DNA of 64,000 nucleotides from Clostridiaceae bacterium. GTDB lineage: Bacteria; Bacillota; Clostridia; Lachnospirales; Lachnospiraceae. The stretch is from assembly GCA_910575795.1 (NCBI GenBank), contig CAJTGE010000019.1, forward strand, positions 1 through 64,000, written 5' to 3'. Below, in pieces: positions 1-8,547 of this stretch (position 1 is the first letter of the stretch; each line of letters starts with the position of its first letter). The position numbers were made by a program, and so were the translations under genes. The notes beneath the pieces are model-generated. The model saw nothing but the letters and a program-made list of their open reading frames with translations. It made no database searches and had not been told where the DNA came from.

Positions 1-143
1 GGAGATTTCTCGAAACTATTAAAAATTGTTCTGCTTTGATAAAGGTCGTAGAAGACTACATTTTATCAGGTTTTAGAAAATTTCAAAAGTTGTAAACTGG
101 TGGATTTTCTTTAATGCCGGTTATAATTGCAGGGGAAAACGTA

Positions 144-280
144 GCCAGCGGAAAGTTTGGTATCCATAAGGCCCCGTAGAAAACCGCCGGCGCTTAGCGA
201 GGTCTTTTCGAGCTTAGCGTCCGCTGCGCTTTTCTCCGAGCGGGAGCGGGGTTCCGTTGGATAGCAAACTTTCCGCTGGC
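144..280. repeat. Inverted-repeat element upstream of the GntR gene
   Basis: Two 22-base arms (144-165 and 259-280) are inverted copies differing at one base; each reads GCCAGCGGAAAGTTTG-type from its outer end. They enclose about 90 bases of GC-rich sequence. The right half is recognisably related to 6155-6220 near radA, so this is a dispersed repeat. No coding role is seen. Bases 1-143 show nothing I can name. Confidence 0.6.
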
Positions 281-321
281 GGCCCCTTCGCCATCTCCCT
301 CCATTTTCGGAAATTTCCCAG

Positions 322-350
322 TTGACGAATCCTCTCCTGTGTTATACAAT
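322..350 (+). promoter_or_regulatory. Sigma-A promoter for the GntR regulator
   Basis: TTGACG at 322-327 and TACAAT at 345-350 are separated by exactly 17 bases. Transcription would start near 357, about 40 bases before the gene. YtrA-type regulators usually act on their own promoter, so an operator is likely here, but I cannot define it. Confidence 0.65.
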
Positions 351-396
351 ATCTATAACAATTTCCCCAACACGAAAGAACGAAAGATGGTGAACT

Positions 397-768
397 ATGA
401 TTGTAGAGATTGACTTCAACAGCGATGAGGCGCTTTATATTCAGCTCAGAAACCAGATTATCATCGGGATTGCCACGGAGCGGATCCATGAAGGAGATTC
501 GCTGCCGTCAGTGCGCCAGTTGGCGGATCATATCGGAATTAACATGCATACGGTAAATAAGGCATACTCTGTATTAAAGCAGGAGGGCTTTGTGAGGCTC
601 GACCGGCGCAGGGGCGCGGTTATATCGCTGGATGCGGATAAGATGCGCATGCTCAAGGAGATGGAGCGGGAGATGAGCGTGCTTCTGGCAAGGGGGATCT
701 GCAAGCGCGTCACCCGCGAGGAAGTCCACAGCCTGGTGGATTCGATATATGACGCATTTTCCCGCTAG
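397..768 (+). CDS. GntR-family (YtrA subfamily) transcriptional regulator
   Basis: A 123-residue DNA-binding protein. Residues about 10-75 form the GntR winged helix-turn-helix (YIQLRNQI, LPSVRQLAD, TVNKAYSVLKQEGF). Only a short helical tail follows and there is no effector-binding domain, which is the YtrA arrangement; such proteins usually repress a neighbouring ABC transporter. No transporter is adjacent here: a mobile-element array follows immediately. The TAG stop codon lies inside the CTAG at the left edge of the first element, so the insertion may have supplied the present C-terminus. The ribosome site is weak (GAAAG before the ATG). Family assignment is firm; the target is unknown. 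Confidence 0.85.
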   Translation: MIVEIDFNSDEALYIQLRNQIIIGIATERIHEGDSLPSVRQLADHIGINMHTVNKAYSVLKQEGFVRLDRRRGAVISLDADKMRMLKEMEREMSVLLARGICKRVTREEVHSLVDSIYDAFSR

Positions 769-769
769 T

Positions 770-926
770 ACAGCATTGCATTAATTCGCGAGTAAACATC
801 ACCCGCTATCCGCGCCCTCTGCACGCCTGCGAAGCTAGCCGTAGGCTCCACTACGCCGTCGCTTCGCAGACGCACAGATGACACGAATATCAAGCACTTT
901 TTACTCGTAAATTAATGAAACACTGT
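770..926. mobile_element. Hairpin MITE-like element, type 1 (copy A)
   Basis: A 157-base non-coding element that starts ACAGCATTGC and ends ACTGT, with long imperfect terminal inverted repeats and a strong central hairpin (GCGAAGC paired with GCTTCGC). It is bordered by CTAGT on the left and ACTAGT on the right. The element at 44006-44162 has the same length and a related core in the opposite orientation. Confidence 0.75.
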
Positions 927-932
927 ACTAGT

Positions 933-1022
933 ACATCGTTCACTAATTAACTGGACTTTATTATAGCCGAAAACACCTACAGATATAGTGTTTTTATAGT
1001 CCGGTTATTAAAAAAATGCTGT
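933..1022. mobile_element. Hairpin MITE-like element, type 2 (copy B)
   Basis: A 90-base imperfect hairpin that starts ACATCGTTC and ends ATGCTGT, with ACTAGT on both sides. By eye it is identical to 44169-44258, and in both places it directly follows a type 1 element. It shares ends with its neighbours but has its own core. Confidence 0.8.
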
Positions 1023-1028
1023 ACTAGT

Positions 1029-1127
1029 ACAGCATAAATTAAGTTCCTGATACATTCGTTTTCAGCAAGGCTTGATTTATCAACATTTATGGCTGTTCTC
1101 ATGAGTCAGAAACTTATTATTCGATGT
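1029..1127. mobile_element. Hairpin MITE-like element, type 3 (copy C)
   Basis: A 99-base imperfect hairpin beginning ACAGCATAAATT and ending TCGATGT, again bounded by ACTAGT on both sides. The terminal repeats match those of the neighbouring elements but the core is different. No reading frame of note. Confidence 0.65.
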
Positions 1128-1133
1128 ACTAGT

Positions 1134-1288
1134 ACAGCATTTCGCAGATACTCATACACTAAGCACCCGCTATTTGCGCCATTGCCGCGTTGGATTCAAT
1201 CGACGATGCCACCGCATCGCCTCCTTCCTCCGCCTTGCACTGACACAAATATCAGGCGCTTAGTATACGAGTATCTACGAAACGCTGT
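1134..1288. mobile_element. Hairpin MITE-like element, type 4 (copy D)
   Basis: A 155-base element starting ACAGCATTTCGCAGATACTC; the inverted right end reads ACAGCGTTTCGTAGATACTC, so the terminal repeats extend beyond 30 bases. ACTAGT stands on the left and a decayed ACCAGA on the right. It ends 12 bases before the probable mcsA promoter. Confidence 0.7.
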
Positions 1289-1300
1289 ACCAGAGCGCGA

Positions 1301-1329
1301 TTGAAACGCATTCCGGAGCCTGCTTTAAA
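1301..1329 (+). promoter_or_regulatory. Candidate mcsA operon promoter
   Basis: TTGAAA (1301-1306) and TTTAAA (1324-1329) are 17 bases apart, 39 bases before mcsA and just after the last hairpin element. No CtsR-type direct repeat (GGTCAAA twice) is visible next to it. Confidence 0.45.
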
Positions 1330-1367
1330 CGCTCCGGCGCGTGGGTTAAGGATGGAGGAGAAATGAG

Positions 1368-1937
1368 ATGATATGTGAGAAGTGCAGGATTCGCGAGGCG
1401 AATATCAAATACACAGAGGTGATCGGCGGAGTCAAGACCGAGCACAATCTCTGCTCGCAGTGTGCGCAGGAGATGGATTTCGGCCAGTATTCAGCGATAT
1501 TTGACGGGGAATTTCCGCTGGGGAAGCTCTTATCCGGCCTGCTGGGCCTTTCGTCCCCGGCGTCGCGCCCGCAGAAGGCGGAGGAGGTGGTCTGCCCGAA
1601 CTGCAAGACCAGCTATGAGGAATTCATTTCCAACAGCCGCTTTGGCTGCGCGGACTGCTACCACGTCTTTGACCTGCTGATCGGGGAAAAGATCAAAAAG
1701 CTGCAGGAAAACGCCAGCCACACGGGAAAGCAGCCAAAGATGCGCCCGGCCCGCGAGGCCGTTTCCGCGGTCACAAAGGACGGCAGCCTGGAATTATCCG
1801 GGCAGGAGCAGGTCAGCCAGCTCGAGAGGCAGCTACGGGCAGCGCTGCGCGTTGAGAATTATGAGGAGGCGGCGGTGTGCCGCGACCGGATCCGGGCATT
1901 AAAAGGGGAGAAGCAGGAAAATGACGAGATGGTTTGA
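1368..1937 (+). CDS. mcsA: McsA, activator of protein arginine kinase McsB
   Basis: A 189-residue zinc-binding partner of McsB. Four CxxC motifs (CEKC, CSQC, CPNC, CADC) supply the metal ligands in the first 110 residues, and a UVR helical hairpin (LERQLRAALRVENYEEAA) fills the C-terminus. Both are family hallmarks. In Bacillus, McsA stimulates McsB and links it to CtsR and ClpC. The start follows GGAGGAGAAATGAG. The gene overlaps mcsB by 17 bases, which suggests translational coupling. In the classical operon ctsR precedes mcsA; here a hairpin-element array and a GntR gene occupy that place. Confidence 0.95.
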   Translation: MICEKCRIREANIKYTEVIGGVKTEHNLCSQCAQEMDFGQYSAIFDGEFPLGKLLSGLLGLSSPASRPQKAEEVVCPNCKTSYEEFISNSRFGCADCYHVFDLLIGEKIKKLQENASHTGKQPKMRPAREAVSAVTKDGSLELSGQEQVSQLERQLRAALRVENYEEAAVCRDRIRALKGEKQENDEMV

Positions 1938-2979
1938 AGAGGTAGAAAATGACGATTCCAACATTGTCTTAAGCCGCGTGCGTCTTTCGAGGAACTGGGA
2001 GGAGTATAAATTCCCCTCCAGGCTGGGAAACCAGGAGGCGCGCAGCATGATCGGCTGCTTAAGGGCGGCGTTTGGCGATCTTCCCGAGAGGGACGGGCGG
2101 GCGTTCGCCTACCGCGATCTGGAGTCCATGGAGGAGCTGGACCGCATGGCCATGGGGGAGCGGCGGCTTTTAAACCGGACGCTGATGGAAAAAAAGACGC
2201 CGGGCGGGATCCTTTGTTCCGAGGATGAGAAAGTCAGCCTTGTCTTAAACGCAGACGACCATATCCGCCTGCAGGTGCTTGCGCCGGGCTTTGATCTGAA
2301 GGGCTGCTATGAGGAGGCGGATAAGCTCGACGACTACATGAACGAAAAGATTTCCTATGCGTATAACACAAAGTACGGGTATCTCACTTCGTACCCGACG
2401 AATGTGGGGACGGCCCTCAAAGCCTCGGTGGTCATCCATCTGCCGTCCCTGTCCGTCAGCCGCCGTTTTCAGGAGCTTTTAAGCGATATGGGGCGGTTCG
2501 GGACCACGGTCCGCGGCGTATTCGGCAGGGGAAGCGACAATATCGGGGATCTGTACGAGGTCTCCAACCAGAAGACCCTGGGCGTGAGCGAGCAGGAGAT
2601 TTTAGAGCTGGTCATGAATGTGGCCGGCCAGCTCTCCGAACAGGAAAAGCAGGTGCGGGAGGCGTCGCTCAAAAAGAACCGCCTGGTACGCGAGGATGAG
2701 GTCTACAAATCCTACGGCATCCTCAAGTATGCGCGCAAGCTCTCCATGAAGGAGGCGATGACGTTTTTGTCCCATTTGCGGGCCGGCATCGCAGACGGGC
2801 TTTTGGAGACAGAAGAATTTATCAGTATTTACAGCCTCATGATTGGCATTCAGCCTGCGAATCTGCAGAAGCTGTGCAAAAAGCCTCTGGGGAAGGAAGA
2901 GCTGGATGTGGCCAGAGGGCGCTATATCCGCGGGCTTCTTCCGGATTTAAAACGTAAGCAGGAGGACAACAACGAATGA
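1921..2979 (+). CDS. mcsB: McsB, protein arginine kinase (divergent active site)
   Basis: A 352-residue member of the phosphagen-kinase-fold protein arginine kinases that mark proteins for ClpCP. The nucleotide-binding arginine segment (SRVRLSRN) and the RGVFGRGS loop are present. Three key positions deviate from the Bacillus enzyme: the catalytic NEED motif is NADD (residues about 110-113), the CPTN cysteine is Tyr (LTSYPTN, about 155-161), and the phosphoarginine-binding RDxxRA motif near the end is LDVARG. It overlaps mcsA upstream and clpC downstream (ATGA). Family and operon role are secure; full kinase activity is not. Confidence 0.92.
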   Translation: MTRWFEEVENDDSNIVLSRVRLSRNWEEYKFPSRLGNQEARSMIGCLRAAFGDLPERDGRAFAYRDLESMEELDRMAMGERRLLNRTLMEKKTPGGILCSEDEKVSLVLNADDHIRLQVLAPGFDLKGCYEEADKLDDYMNEKISYAYNTKYGYLTSYPTNVGTALKASVVIHLPSLSVSRRFQELLSDMGRFGTTVRGVFGRGSDNIGDLYEVSNQKTLGVSEQEILELVMNVAGQLSEQEKQVREASLKKNRLVREDEVYKSYGILKYARKLSMKEAMTFLSHLRAGIADGLLETEEFISIYSLMIGIQPANLQKLCKKPLGKEELDVARGRYIRGLLPDLKRKQEDNNE

Positions 2980-5441
2980 TCGATCGTTTCACACAGAAAG
3001 CGCAGCAGGCCATCCGCCTGGCTGTGGACACGGCGCAGGAGCTGGAACACGGCTATGTCGGCACCGAGCATCTGCTTCTGGGCCTGATCAAAGAGGGGAC
3101 CGGGGTGGCGGCCGCCATACTTGAGCGGTTTGACGTGCAGGAAAAACGGGTTCTGGAGCTGATGGAGCGCCTGATTTCGCCCGCGATGCCCACGCGCCTG
3201 GCGGGGCCGGCCGAGTACACGCCCGGGGCCAGGAGCATCCTGCAGGCCAGCTATGAAGAGGCCGTCTTTTTCAAAGCGCCGCTTATCGGCACGGAGCACA
3301 TCCTGATCGCCATGATCAAGGACGGGAAATGCACGGCCTCGCGCCTCTTAAACACCATGAATGTCAATATCCAGAAGCTCTACATTGACCTCATGGCAGC
3401 CATGGGGGACGACGCGCCGTCCGGCCCGGTGGACGCGGCGGCGCGGATCCGGCGCGAGCGGGGGAACACCCCTAACCTCGACGCCTTCAGCCGCGATCTG
3501 ACAGAGCTTGCAAGGGAGGGGAAGCTCGATCCCGTGATCGGCCGCGAGACGGAGATGAAGCGCGTGATCCAGATCTTAAGCCGCCGCACGAAGAACAATC
3601 CCTGCCTGATCGGGGAGCCGGGCGTGGGCAAGACCGCCGTGGCCGAGGGCCTGGCCCAGCTCATTGTCTCCGGCAATGTCCCGGATACGATCGCCAAAAA
3701 GCGCGTGGTCAATTTAGACATCTCCGGCATGGTGGCAGGCTCCAAATACCGCGGCGAATTTGAAGAGCGGATCAAGCGCGTGGTCTCAGAGGTTAAGGAG
3801 GACGGGGAAATTCTCCTGTTTATGGACGAGATCCACACGATCATCGGGGCCGGCGGCGCAGAGGGCGCGCTGGACGCCGCCAATATCTTAAAGCCATCCC
3901 TGGCGCGCGGCGAGATTCAGCTCATCGGCGCGACCACCGTAGAGGAGTACAGAAAGCACATCGAAAAGGACGCGGCCCTGGAGCGGCGCTTCCAGCCGGT
4001 TATGGTGGAAGAGCCCACCGAGGAGGAATCCATTGAGATCCTGGAGGGCCTTAAAAAGCGCTACGAGGAGCACCACCGGGTCGTGATCGCCAGAGAGGCG
4101 ATCGAGGCCGCGGTGCGCCTGTCCGCCCGCTATATAAACGACCGCTTCCTGCCGGACAAAGCCATCGATCTGCTGGACGAGGCGTCCTCCAAGCTCCGCC
4201 TGGGCGTCTACACCGAGCCGGAAGAGATAGGCCGCCTGGAGGAGGAGATCAAAAGGCTGGAGCAGCAAAAAGAAGCGGCCATCAAGTCCGAGGCATACGA
4301 AAAGGCCGGCGAGATCAAGAAGAAACAGACGAAACGCCGTGAAAAGATCGAGCGGATCCGCGAAAAGTGGCAGAAGGAAAAAACGCAGAAAAAGCTTGTC
4401 CTCGGGGAAAATGAGATCGCGGACATTGTATCAGACTGGACCAAAATCCCGGTGCGCAAGCTCGCCCAGGAGGAATCGGAACGCCTGCTGAAATTAGAAG
4501 GCATCCTGCATGAGCGGGTGATCGGCCAGGAGGAGGCCGTATCCGCCGTGGCGCGGGCGATCCGGCGCGGCCGGGTGGGCCTTAAGGATCCCAAGCGTCC
4601 CATCGGCTCCTTCCTGTTTTTAGGCCCCACGGGAGTGGGAAAGACGGAGCTTTCCAAAGCGCTTTCCGAGGCGCTTTTCGGCACGGAAAACGCCATGATC
4701 CGCGTGGATATGTCTGAATATATGGAAAAGCACAGCGTTTCCAAGATGATCGGCTCCCCGCCGGGCTACGTCGGCTACGATGAAGGCGGCCAGCTCAGCG
4801 AAAAGGTGCGCAGGAGCCCTTACTCGGTGATCCTGTTTGACGAGATCGAGAAGGCTCACCCCGATGTGTTTAATATCCTTTTGCAGATCCTGGACGACGG
4901 CCATATCACGGACGCCCAGGGGCGCAAGATTGATTTCAAAAACACGGTTCTCATTATGACTTCCAACGCAGGGGCGGAAAATATCATGTCCCCCAAGCGG
5001 CTGGGCTTTTCTTCGCAGGCGGACGAGGCTTCGGATTACCGCTTCATGAAGGAGCGGGTGATGGACGAGGTCAAACGCATGTTTAAGCCGGAATTCATCA
5101 ACCGGATTGACGAGATCATGGTGTTCCATCCGTTAAATAAGGAAAATATCCGGGAGATCGCGGGCGTGATGTTAAAGTCCATCGTCAGCCGGACGAGAGA
5201 ACAGGTCGGGATCAGCCTGACCGTTGAGGAAAGCGCTCTGGAATATCTGGCGGAGAAAGGGTTTGACGAGAAGTATGGGGCAAGGCCGCTGAGGCGGACG
5301 ATCCAGAGCGAGCTGGAGGACAAATTGTCGGAGGCGCTTTTGGAGGGGAGGATCAAAAAAGAGGATGAGGTGTTTGTGAGGCAGGCGGACGGGGAGCTGT
5401 TGTTTGTGAATTGCGCGGAGGCTGAGGCGGTAAAGGTTTAA
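2976..5441 (+). CDS. clpC: ClpC, AAA+ unfoldase of the ClpCP protease
   Basis: An 821-residue Hsp100 ATPase. A Clp N domain (residues 1-145) is followed by the first AAA+ module (Walker A GEPGVGKT near 213, Walker B FMDEIH near 280), a middle domain with a UVR-like helix (about 420-455), and the second AAA+ module (GPTGVGKT near 550, LFDEIEKAHP near 618). Length and order are standard for ClpC. It unfolds substrates, including arginine-phosphorylated proteins, for ClpP in the cytoplasm. The start codon overlaps the mcsB stop (ATGA), so the three genes are one operon. Confidence 0.97.
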   Translation: MIDRFTQKAQQAIRLAVDTAQELEHGYVGTEHLLLGLIKEGTGVAAAILERFDVQEKRVLELMERLISPAMPTRLAGPAEYTPGARSILQASYEEAVFFKAPLIGTEHILIAMIKDGKCTASRLLNTMNVNIQKLYIDLMAAMGDDAPSGPVDAAARIRRERGNTPNLDAFSRDLTELAREGKLDPVIGRETEMKRVIQILSRRTKNNPCLIGEPGVGKTAVAEGLAQLIVSGNVPDTIAKKRVVNLDISGMVAGSKYRGEFEERIKRVVSEVKEDGEILLFMDEIHTIIGAGGAEGALDAANILKPSLARGEIQLIGATTVEEYRKHIEKDAALERRFQPVMVEEPTEEESIEILEGLKKRYEEHHRVVIAREAIEAAVRLSARYINDRFLPDKAIDLLDEASSKLRLGVYTEPEEIGRLEEEIKRLEQQKEAAIKSEAYEKAGEIKKKQTKRREKIERIREKWQKEKTQKKLVLGENEIADIVSDWTKIPVRKLAQEESERLLKLEGILHERVIGQEEAVSAVARAIRRGRVGLKDPKRPIGSFLFLGPTGVGKTELSKALSEALFGTENAMIRVDMSEYMEKHSVSKMIGSPPGYVGYDEGGQLSEKVRRSPYSVILFDEIEKAHPDVFNILLQILDDGHITDAQGRKIDFKNTVLIMTSNAGAENIMSPKRLGFSSQADEASDYRFMKERVMDEVKRMFKPEFINRIDEIMVFHPLNKENIREIAGVMLKSIVSRTREQVGISLTVEESALEYLAEKGFDEKYGARPLRRTIQSELEDKLSEALLEGRIKKEDEVFVRQADGELLFVNCAEAEAVKV

Positions 5442-5698
5442 AGAGATGACGGCCGGAAGCTTGATTAATCCGTGAGCTGTACCCCATGCTGTTTGCCAGT
5501 GAAAGGAATACAAAAATGCTGGCTTATTGAACGAAATTATGTTAAAATGAAGTCCTGAATCCACCGCGTTTACACCTTTTGCATCTGTTTCCTGAATAGA
5601 GGAGCATGGCAAAACGATTACAACGGCCGCAGTGCTTATATAAGGTATAGACCGCGGTACAAAACATATACACAGAAGATTATCAGGAGGATAAGATC

Positions 5699-6112
5699 AT
5701 GTCTGTAATAAGCGAATTAATCCGCATTGAAGAGGACGGAACAATCAGCTTTGGAAATTTTGAATTAGAAAAGAAGTCTAAATTGCAGGACTTTGAATAC
5801 AGGGGGGATCTCTACAAGGTTAAGACCTTCCATGAGATCACGAAACTCGAGCGGAACGGGATGTTTGTATACGAATCGGTTCCCGGGACGACGGTAAAGC
5901 ATTTTGCTGTAGAAGATACAACCGTGGCATTTACAGTTGAAGGCAGACAGGATGCACAGATCACGATTCAGTTGGAGAACGATCGGGAATACGAGGTATT
6001 TGTAGACGGCTCTCCGGTGGGAGACATGAAGACAAATTTAAGCGGAAAACTTGTCCTCAGCGTGGAACTGTCAGGCGGTGTGGAGACAAGCATCAGGATT
6101 GAGGCAAGATGA
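5699..6112 (+). CDS. Small conserved beta-rich protein, function unknown
   Basis: A 137-residue protein of alternating short polar and hydrophobic segments, typical of an all-beta fold, with no signal peptide or membrane helix. A good ribosome site (AGGAGG, 9 bases before ATG) supports the start. The 257 bases upstream hold no gene and no promoter I trust. I recognise the type as a clostridial protein often found next to radA, but I know no tested function and see no catalytic motif. Confidence 0.75.
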   Translation: MSVISELIRIEEDGTISFGNFELEKKSKLQDFEYRGDLYKVKTFHEITKLERNGMFVYESVPGTTVKHFAVEDTTVAFTVEGRQDAQITIQLENDREYEVFVDGSPVGDMKTNLSGKLVLSVELSGGVETSIRIEAR

Positions 6113-6154
6113 GATGCACTTTTTATAAACTGAGGTGATTTCAAATCAGATATG

Positions 6155-6220
6155 CTGCGCTTTCACTGAACGAGAGCGAGGTTCTGTTGGATAGACAACA
6201 GGTTTCTGGCGGCCCTTTCA
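6155..6220 (+). repeat. Partial copy of the 144-280 repeat in the radA leader
   Basis: About 65 bases align with 223-290 (shared blocks GCTGCGCTTT, GTTGGATAG and CTGGCGGCCC). It lies between 5699-6112 and radA and makes the in-frame 5' extension of radA look like repeat rather than protein. Confidence 0.5.
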
Positions 6221-6309
6221 CGACTCATTTTAGAGAGCAGTCATTGACTGGAGGCGATCAAAACCAGATTCGCCTCTGTTTCTCTATATTACAGGAAAAG
6301 AGGAATACT

Positions 6310-7698
6310 ATGGCCAAAGCAAAAACCACATCCTTCTTCTGCAGCGAATGCGGATATGAATCAGCGAAATGGCTGGGCCAGTGTCCGGCGTGCCGGGCGT
6401 GGAATACGATGGTGGAAGAGCCGAAAGCCCCCAAAAACTCTGCCCGCGGAAGCGCCGTACGCGGGATGGGGACTATGTCCGGGGCGGACGCAGGGGCCGT
6501 GCGCCCGGTGATGCTCTCCGAGATCCCGCTGGACGAGGAGGATCGCTCCTCCACGGGTTTTGACGAGCTGGACCGCGTCCTGGGCTCCGGCGTGGTGACA
6601 GGCTCTCTGATCCTGGTAGGGGGCGATCCGGGGATCGGGAAATCGACGCTGCTCTTGCAGGTGTGCCGGAACATGGCGGCGCAGGGGAAAAAGGTGCTCT
6701 ATATTTCCGGAGAGGAGTCTTTAAAGCAGATCCGCATGCGCGCCGGGCGGATCGGGGAGGTCGCCGGGCCGCTTTCTTTTTTGTGTGAGATCAACCTGGA
6801 CGCGATCCGCGGGGTGATACGCCGGGATGCGCCGGATCTGGTGGTGATTGACTCAATCCAGACCATGTATATGGAGGAGATCGCGTCCGCGCCGGGCAGC
6901 GTCAGCCAGGTGCGCGAGTGTACGAATGTGCTGATGCAGATCGCCAAGGGACAGGGCGTGGCCATTTTCATCGTGGGACATGTGACCAAGGAGGGCGTGG
7001 TGGCAGGCCCCCGGGTGCTGGAGCACATGGTGGATACCGTGCTCTATTTTGAGGGGGACCGCCATGCGTCGTACCGCATCCTGCGGGGCGTTAAAAACCG
7101 GTTCGGCTCCACGAATGAGATCGGCGTGTTTGAGATGCGGGAAGAGGGCCTTAAGGAAGTGAAAAATCCCTCGGAATTTATGCTCGAGGGCCGTCCGGAC
7201 GGGGCCTCCGGCGCGGTCGCGGCCTGCTCCCTGGAGGGGACAAGGCCCATTCTCCTGGAGGTGCAGGCGCTGGTGACGCGCACCAATTTCGGCATGCCCA
7301 GGCGCACCGCGGCGGGGACGGATTTCAACAGGGTCAACCTGCTGATGGCCGTCCTGGAAAAACGGTGCCGCTACGAGCTGGGGCAATTTGACGCATATGT
7401 AAATATTGCCGGGGGCGTTAAGATGAATGAGCCAGCCCTGGATCTCGCCATCGTGATGGCGCTGATCTCCAGCTATAAGGATCGCCCGGTAGATGAAAAG
7501 ACCGTCATATTCGGCGAGGTGGGCCTTTCCGGCGAGGTGAGGGCCGTCTCCATGGCGGAGCAGCGGGTTCACGAGGCCGTGAAGCTCGGCTTTGAGCGCT
7601 GCATCCTGCCCGCCGTCAATTTAGAGAAAATGAAGCGCCCGTCCGGGGTTCAGCTCCTCGGCGTGCGGAATGTGAGAGAGGCGATCGGCGCCCTGTAA
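6310..7698 (+). CDS. radA: RadA (Sms), DNA repair and recombination ATPase
   Basis: A 462-residue RecA-related helicase that promotes branch migration in homologous recombination. An N-terminal C4 zinc finger (Cys 11, 14, 25, 28) is followed by a RecA-like ATPase with Walker A GGDPGIGKST near residue 107, the family-specific KNRFG motif near 262, and a Lon-protease-like C-terminal domain. An in-frame extension reaches back to 6187 but runs through a repeat. The start at 6310 (MAKAKTT) has AGAGGA upstream and matches the usual RadA N-terminus. radA near clpC is a common Firmicute arrangement. Confidence 0.96.
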   Translation: MAKAKTTSFFCSECGYESAKWLGQCPACRAWNTMVEEPKAPKNSARGSAVRGMGTMSGADAGAVRPVMLSEIPLDEEDRSSTGFDELDRVLGSGVVTGSLILVGGDPGIGKSTLLLQVCRNMAAQGKKVLYISGEESLKQIRMRAGRIGEVAGPLSFLCEINLDAIRGVIRRDAPDLVVIDSIQTMYMEEIASAPGSVSQVRECTNVLMQIAKGQGVAIFIVGHVTKEGVVAGPRVLEHMVDTVLYFEGDRHASYRILRGVKNRFGSTNEIGVFEMREEGLKEVKNPSEFMLEGRPDGASGAVAACSLEGTRPILLEVQALVTRTNFGMPRRTAAGTDFNRVNLLMAVLEKRCRYELGQFDAYVNIAGGVKMNEPALDLAIVMALISSYKDRPVDEKTVIFGEVGLSGEVRAVSMAEQRVHEAVKLGFERCILPAVNLEKMKRPSGVQLLGVRNVREAIGAL

Positions 7699-7745
7699 AA
7701 CGGGAGTAACCGCTCAGAGGTCATCTGAACGGTTACTCCCGTTTT
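7697..7745. terminator. Bidirectional terminator between radA and the nitroreductase
   Basis: An AAAACGGGAGTAACCG arm pairs with CGGTTACTCCCGTTTT, so both strands end a stable hairpin with a T-run. It begins inside the radA stop codon and serves both convergent genes. The loop-side motif CTCAGA/TCTGAA relates it to the GTAACAGTTCAGA hairpin family found elsewhere in the window. Confidence 0.85.
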
Positions 7746-7756
7746 ACAGGGCATGT

Positions 7757-8311
7757 TCAAATACATTCAAGGGGACTTTCATTATTCCCAAAGCCGTTAA
7801 ACCAGGCCCGCTCCTCAAAGGGCTTCTTTTCCGGGCCCTTCGCCGGGCCGTTGACCGGGATGCCGACCGGAAGCAGGCACACGAGGCGAAGCTCCTCCGG
7901 CACATGCAGGAGAGCGGCCAGCTCCTTGGCGCACGGCCGGACATTTCCCTCATACCAGCAGGTCTCATAGCCCAGGGATTTGATGGCCAGGAGCATGTTC
8001 TGGATAGCGGCCCCGTAGTCCTGGACATTGTAAATATGCCCGTCCACGCTGGCAATCTCCTGCGTGAACACGAGAATCATGGCAGGCGCGGTCCGGCAGG
8101 ATGGTTTTGGGAAAATGGCCCGGATCTGACTGAGCAGATGTTCGTCGTCAACCGCGATAAACGAGGCGGTCTGGCGGTTGCAGCCGGACGGGGCGGCCAT
8201 ACCGGCCTTCATGATAGCCGTGAGATCCCCGCGCGGAACAGGAACCGGCTTGTAATCGCCTCGGTAGCTGGAACGGCTGAAGATGGTGTCCAGTGTCTGA
8301 TTTGATGTCAT
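7757..8311 (-). CDS. Nitroreductase-family flavoprotein
   Basis: A 184-residue member of the FMN-dependent nitroreductase superfamily. The N-terminal FMN-phosphate site (SRSSYRG) and the AAPSGCNRQ segment near residue 40 are recognisable, as is a central helix with GAAIQNMLLA and a SLGYETCWYEG segment. These cytoplasmic enzymes reduce nitro compounds, quinones or flavins with NAD(P)H; the substrate cannot be read from sequence. AGGAGG lies 8 bases before the start. It is convergent with radA and appears monocistronic. Bases 8312-8545 show no further gene. Confidence 0.88.
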   Translation of the reverse strand: MTSNQTLDTIFSRSSYRGDYKPVPVPRGDLTAIMKAGMAAPSGCNRQTASFIAVDDEHLLSQIRAIFPKPSCRTAPAMILVFTQEIASVDGHIYNVQDYGAAIQNMLLAIKSLGYETCWYEGNVRPCAKELAALLHVPEELRLVCLLPVGIPVNGPAKGPEKKPFEERAWFNGFGNNESPLECI

Positions 8312-8547
8312 GATGATACCTCCTAATGTGGTTTGTGACGGTTTGTAATTGCATCTGATTGTTAAGCGGCATTTCCGAGAAACCTCCTGCGGGCTAATGA
8401 TGTTATTTCGGGACCGTTCCTTAGATTTATTATAGCAGGGCGCGGGGAAGTGTCAATGGGGATTGGTTCGTATCCTTTATATCAAAAATATCTGGTTGCT
8501 GTTCATGGCCAATGGGGGAGTCAAGATGTATGTGAGCTATGGTTCAT

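Noticed and set aside
1089..1304. Open frame of 71 residues
   Set aside because: It lies inside the hairpin-element array and is not protein-like.
8148..8372. Upstream reading frame on the - strand with a good AGGAGG
   Set aside because: It has a plausible start at 8372 but overlaps the nitroreductase in another frame; no recognisable product. A leader peptide cannot be excluded.
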